Shown here in pieces: positions 63,102 to 64,000 of a stretch of DNA of 64,000 nt. Both the position numbers and the translations under genes were made by a program. This stretch comes from Pseudonocardia xinjiangensis (GTDB taxonomy: Bacteria > Actinomycetota > Actinomycetes > Mycobacteriales > Pseudonocardiaceae), in the NCBI RefSeq assembly GCF_012911925.1, contig NZ_JAAXKY010000004.1:1-64000 (forward strand), read 5' to 3'. Numbering within the stretch: the stretch's first letter is position 1; every line of letters starts with the position of its first letter. The notes below the pieces were generated by a model. It saw nothing but the letters and a program-made list of their open reading frames with translations. It was not told where the DNA came from and did not search any database.

Positions 63102-64000
63102 GATCGACTCTCACTGGCTGGTGCCGCGGTCCGCGCCACTGGTGTGGACCGAGGTCGCTCCCGACGGTATGGCGGCGATGGTGCTGGACCAGGCCGCTCC
63201 GCCCGTTGATTCGTTCGAGGCGTTGGAGCGGATCGGGGCGTGGGAGAAGGTCATCGCCTGGGCGCAGGCCCGCCAGTTCGCAGAGATCGCCCAGTTCGTC
63301 GCGGCCGCCGAGGCTGCTCCGGCTGCGGGACTCACGGCGGCGCAGGCGGTGGAGTCCGCGCAGGCCGAGGTCGGGATGATGCTGCGGCTCTCGCCCGGCG
63401 GCACCGCGTGGCGGGTCGGGGAAGCCCGGCAGTTGGTGGAGGAGTTCCCGGACACGTTCGCCTCCCTGGCGACCGGGGCGATCACATTGCCGAAGGCGCG
63501 GATCATCGCCGAGGCCTGTACCGACCTCGACCCTGTGGCCGCTGCGGCGGTGGAACAGAAGGTGTTGCCGCGGGCGCCGCAGCAGATCACCGGGCAGCTG
63601 CGGGCCGCGCTGCGGCGGGCGGTGCTGCGCGCCGACAGTGAAGCCGTCGCCCGGCGTCGTGAGCGCAAGCGGCGCGAGCGTGCTGTGGTGTTGTATCCCG
63701 AGCGCGATGGGATGGCCACCCTGTCGGCGACGTTGGCGGCGGCGGAGGCGGTGGGGGTGTTCGCGGTGCTGGATCAGCACGCCCGCGGCTGCGGCAGTGC
63801 TGATGAGCGGCCGATGGCGGCCCGGCGGGCCGATGCGCTGGTCGACCTGGTGCTGCGAGAGACGGGGTTCTGCAGCACCGCGGCGGCAACGGCCTGCTCG
63901 GCCGACGGTCTGACCGGCGATGAGAGCTCAGCACCGTCCGCGCCCGGCTCGGACCGGCTGCCCGGGCTGGCGCCCGAGGGTGGTGTCCCCACCGTCACCA
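63094..64000 (+). CDS. DUF222/HNH endonuclease-type ('13E12') protein, 3' end outside the window
   Basis: The frame is open from ATG 63094 to the end of the window (302 codons) and continues. DUF222 features are WEKVIAWAQARQFAEIAQFV, RVGEARQLVEEFPDTFASLATGAITLPKARIIAEA, LRRAVLRADSEAVARRRERKRRERAVVLYPERDGMATL and RRADALVDLVLRETG. In mycobacteria members of this repeat family carry a C-terminal HNH nuclease domain, which would lie beyond 64000, and several are SOS-induced. The start codon lies within the SOS box. Confidence 0.85.
   Translation, partial: MFEIDSHWLVPRSAPLVWTEVAPDGMAAMVLDQAAPPVDSFEALERIGAWEKVIAWAQARQFAEIAQFVAAAEAAPAAGLTAAQAVESAQAEVGMMLRLSPGGTAWRVGEARQLVEEFPDTFASLATGAITLPKARIIAEACTDLDPVAAAAVEQKVLPRAPQQITGQLRAALRRAVLRADSEAVARRRERKRRERAVVLYPERDGMATLSATLAAAEAVGVFAVLDQHARGCGSADERPMAARRADALVDLVLRETGFCSTAAATACSADGLTGDESSAPSAPGSDRLPGLAPEGGVPTVT

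Overview
The window is a high-GC (about 70 percent) chromosome segment from an actinobacterium. The evidence is frequent GTG/TTG starts, 4-base ATGA/GTGA gene overlaps, F420-type luciferase-like oxidoreductases, NDMA-type (mycofactocin-linked) alcohol dehydrogenases, a pqqABCDE operon, an ECF41-like sigma factor and a DUF222/HNH ('13E12') gene carrying an actinobacterial SOS box. From recollection a member of the Pseudonocardiaceae is the best guess; this is inference. I saw no rRNA, tRNA, CRISPR array or transposase gene.

Layout. 1-8994: a dense plus-strand catabolic operon of two paralogous NDMA-type alcohol dehydrogenases around an F420-type oxidoreductase, a PaaK-like CoA ligase, a UGSC-family protein with a partner of unknown function, an SDR, a zinc alcohol dehydrogenase and an amidohydrolase. 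9003-9067: a long perfect palindrome, then an IclR regulator. 9935-11925: a NarL-type two-component pair, divergent from a complete peptide-type ABC importer (12295-17893). One ATPase gene of that importer carries a second copy of the palindrome family inside its reading frame. A muconolactone-isomerase-like protein and an orphan solute-binding protein follow. 20115-23450: a GAF-PAS-GAF-GAF-SpoIIE-HATPase-STAS protein. 23626-30421: membrane proteins, a ClC transporter, short tandem repeats, MarR, an FGGY kinase, a lone trpC and an SDR behind a TetR-like operator.

30500-37512 is a degraded accessory stretch: a collapsed acyl-CoA synthetase, a secreted peptide gene with a strong terminator hairpin, LysR, two MmgE/PrpD-type genes, a broken serine hydrolase and an MFS exporter. 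37521-44756 is a stress and respiration block: zinc-ribbon protein, CtaG-like protein, DUF2243 protein, Mn-catalase, DHA2 exporter, GNAT and KatG, with a short katG C-terminal remnant next to the Mn-catalase. 44874-50371 is a minus-strand PQQ operon: a cupredoxin-like protein, a PQQ alcohol dehydrogenase, a 31-codon pqqA, and pqqB, C, D and E. The dehydrogenase carries the Asp-Tyr-Asp lanthanide signature and has no visible signal peptide.

50372-59289 holds an LLM monooxygenase and a divergent cluster built around a GntR regulator and a perfect 17-bp operator-like palindrome. One arm is creatininase, GntR, a dihydroxyphthalate-decarboxylase-like protein, MFS and LLM; the other is a YcsG-like NRAMP homologue and a YcsI-like (DUF1445) hydro-lyase. 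The end holds a divergent HD-domain/GlxA pair, a DUF1203 protein, an AhpD-like protein with an ECF41-type sigma factor, and the start of a DUF222 gene whose start codon lies inside an SOS box.
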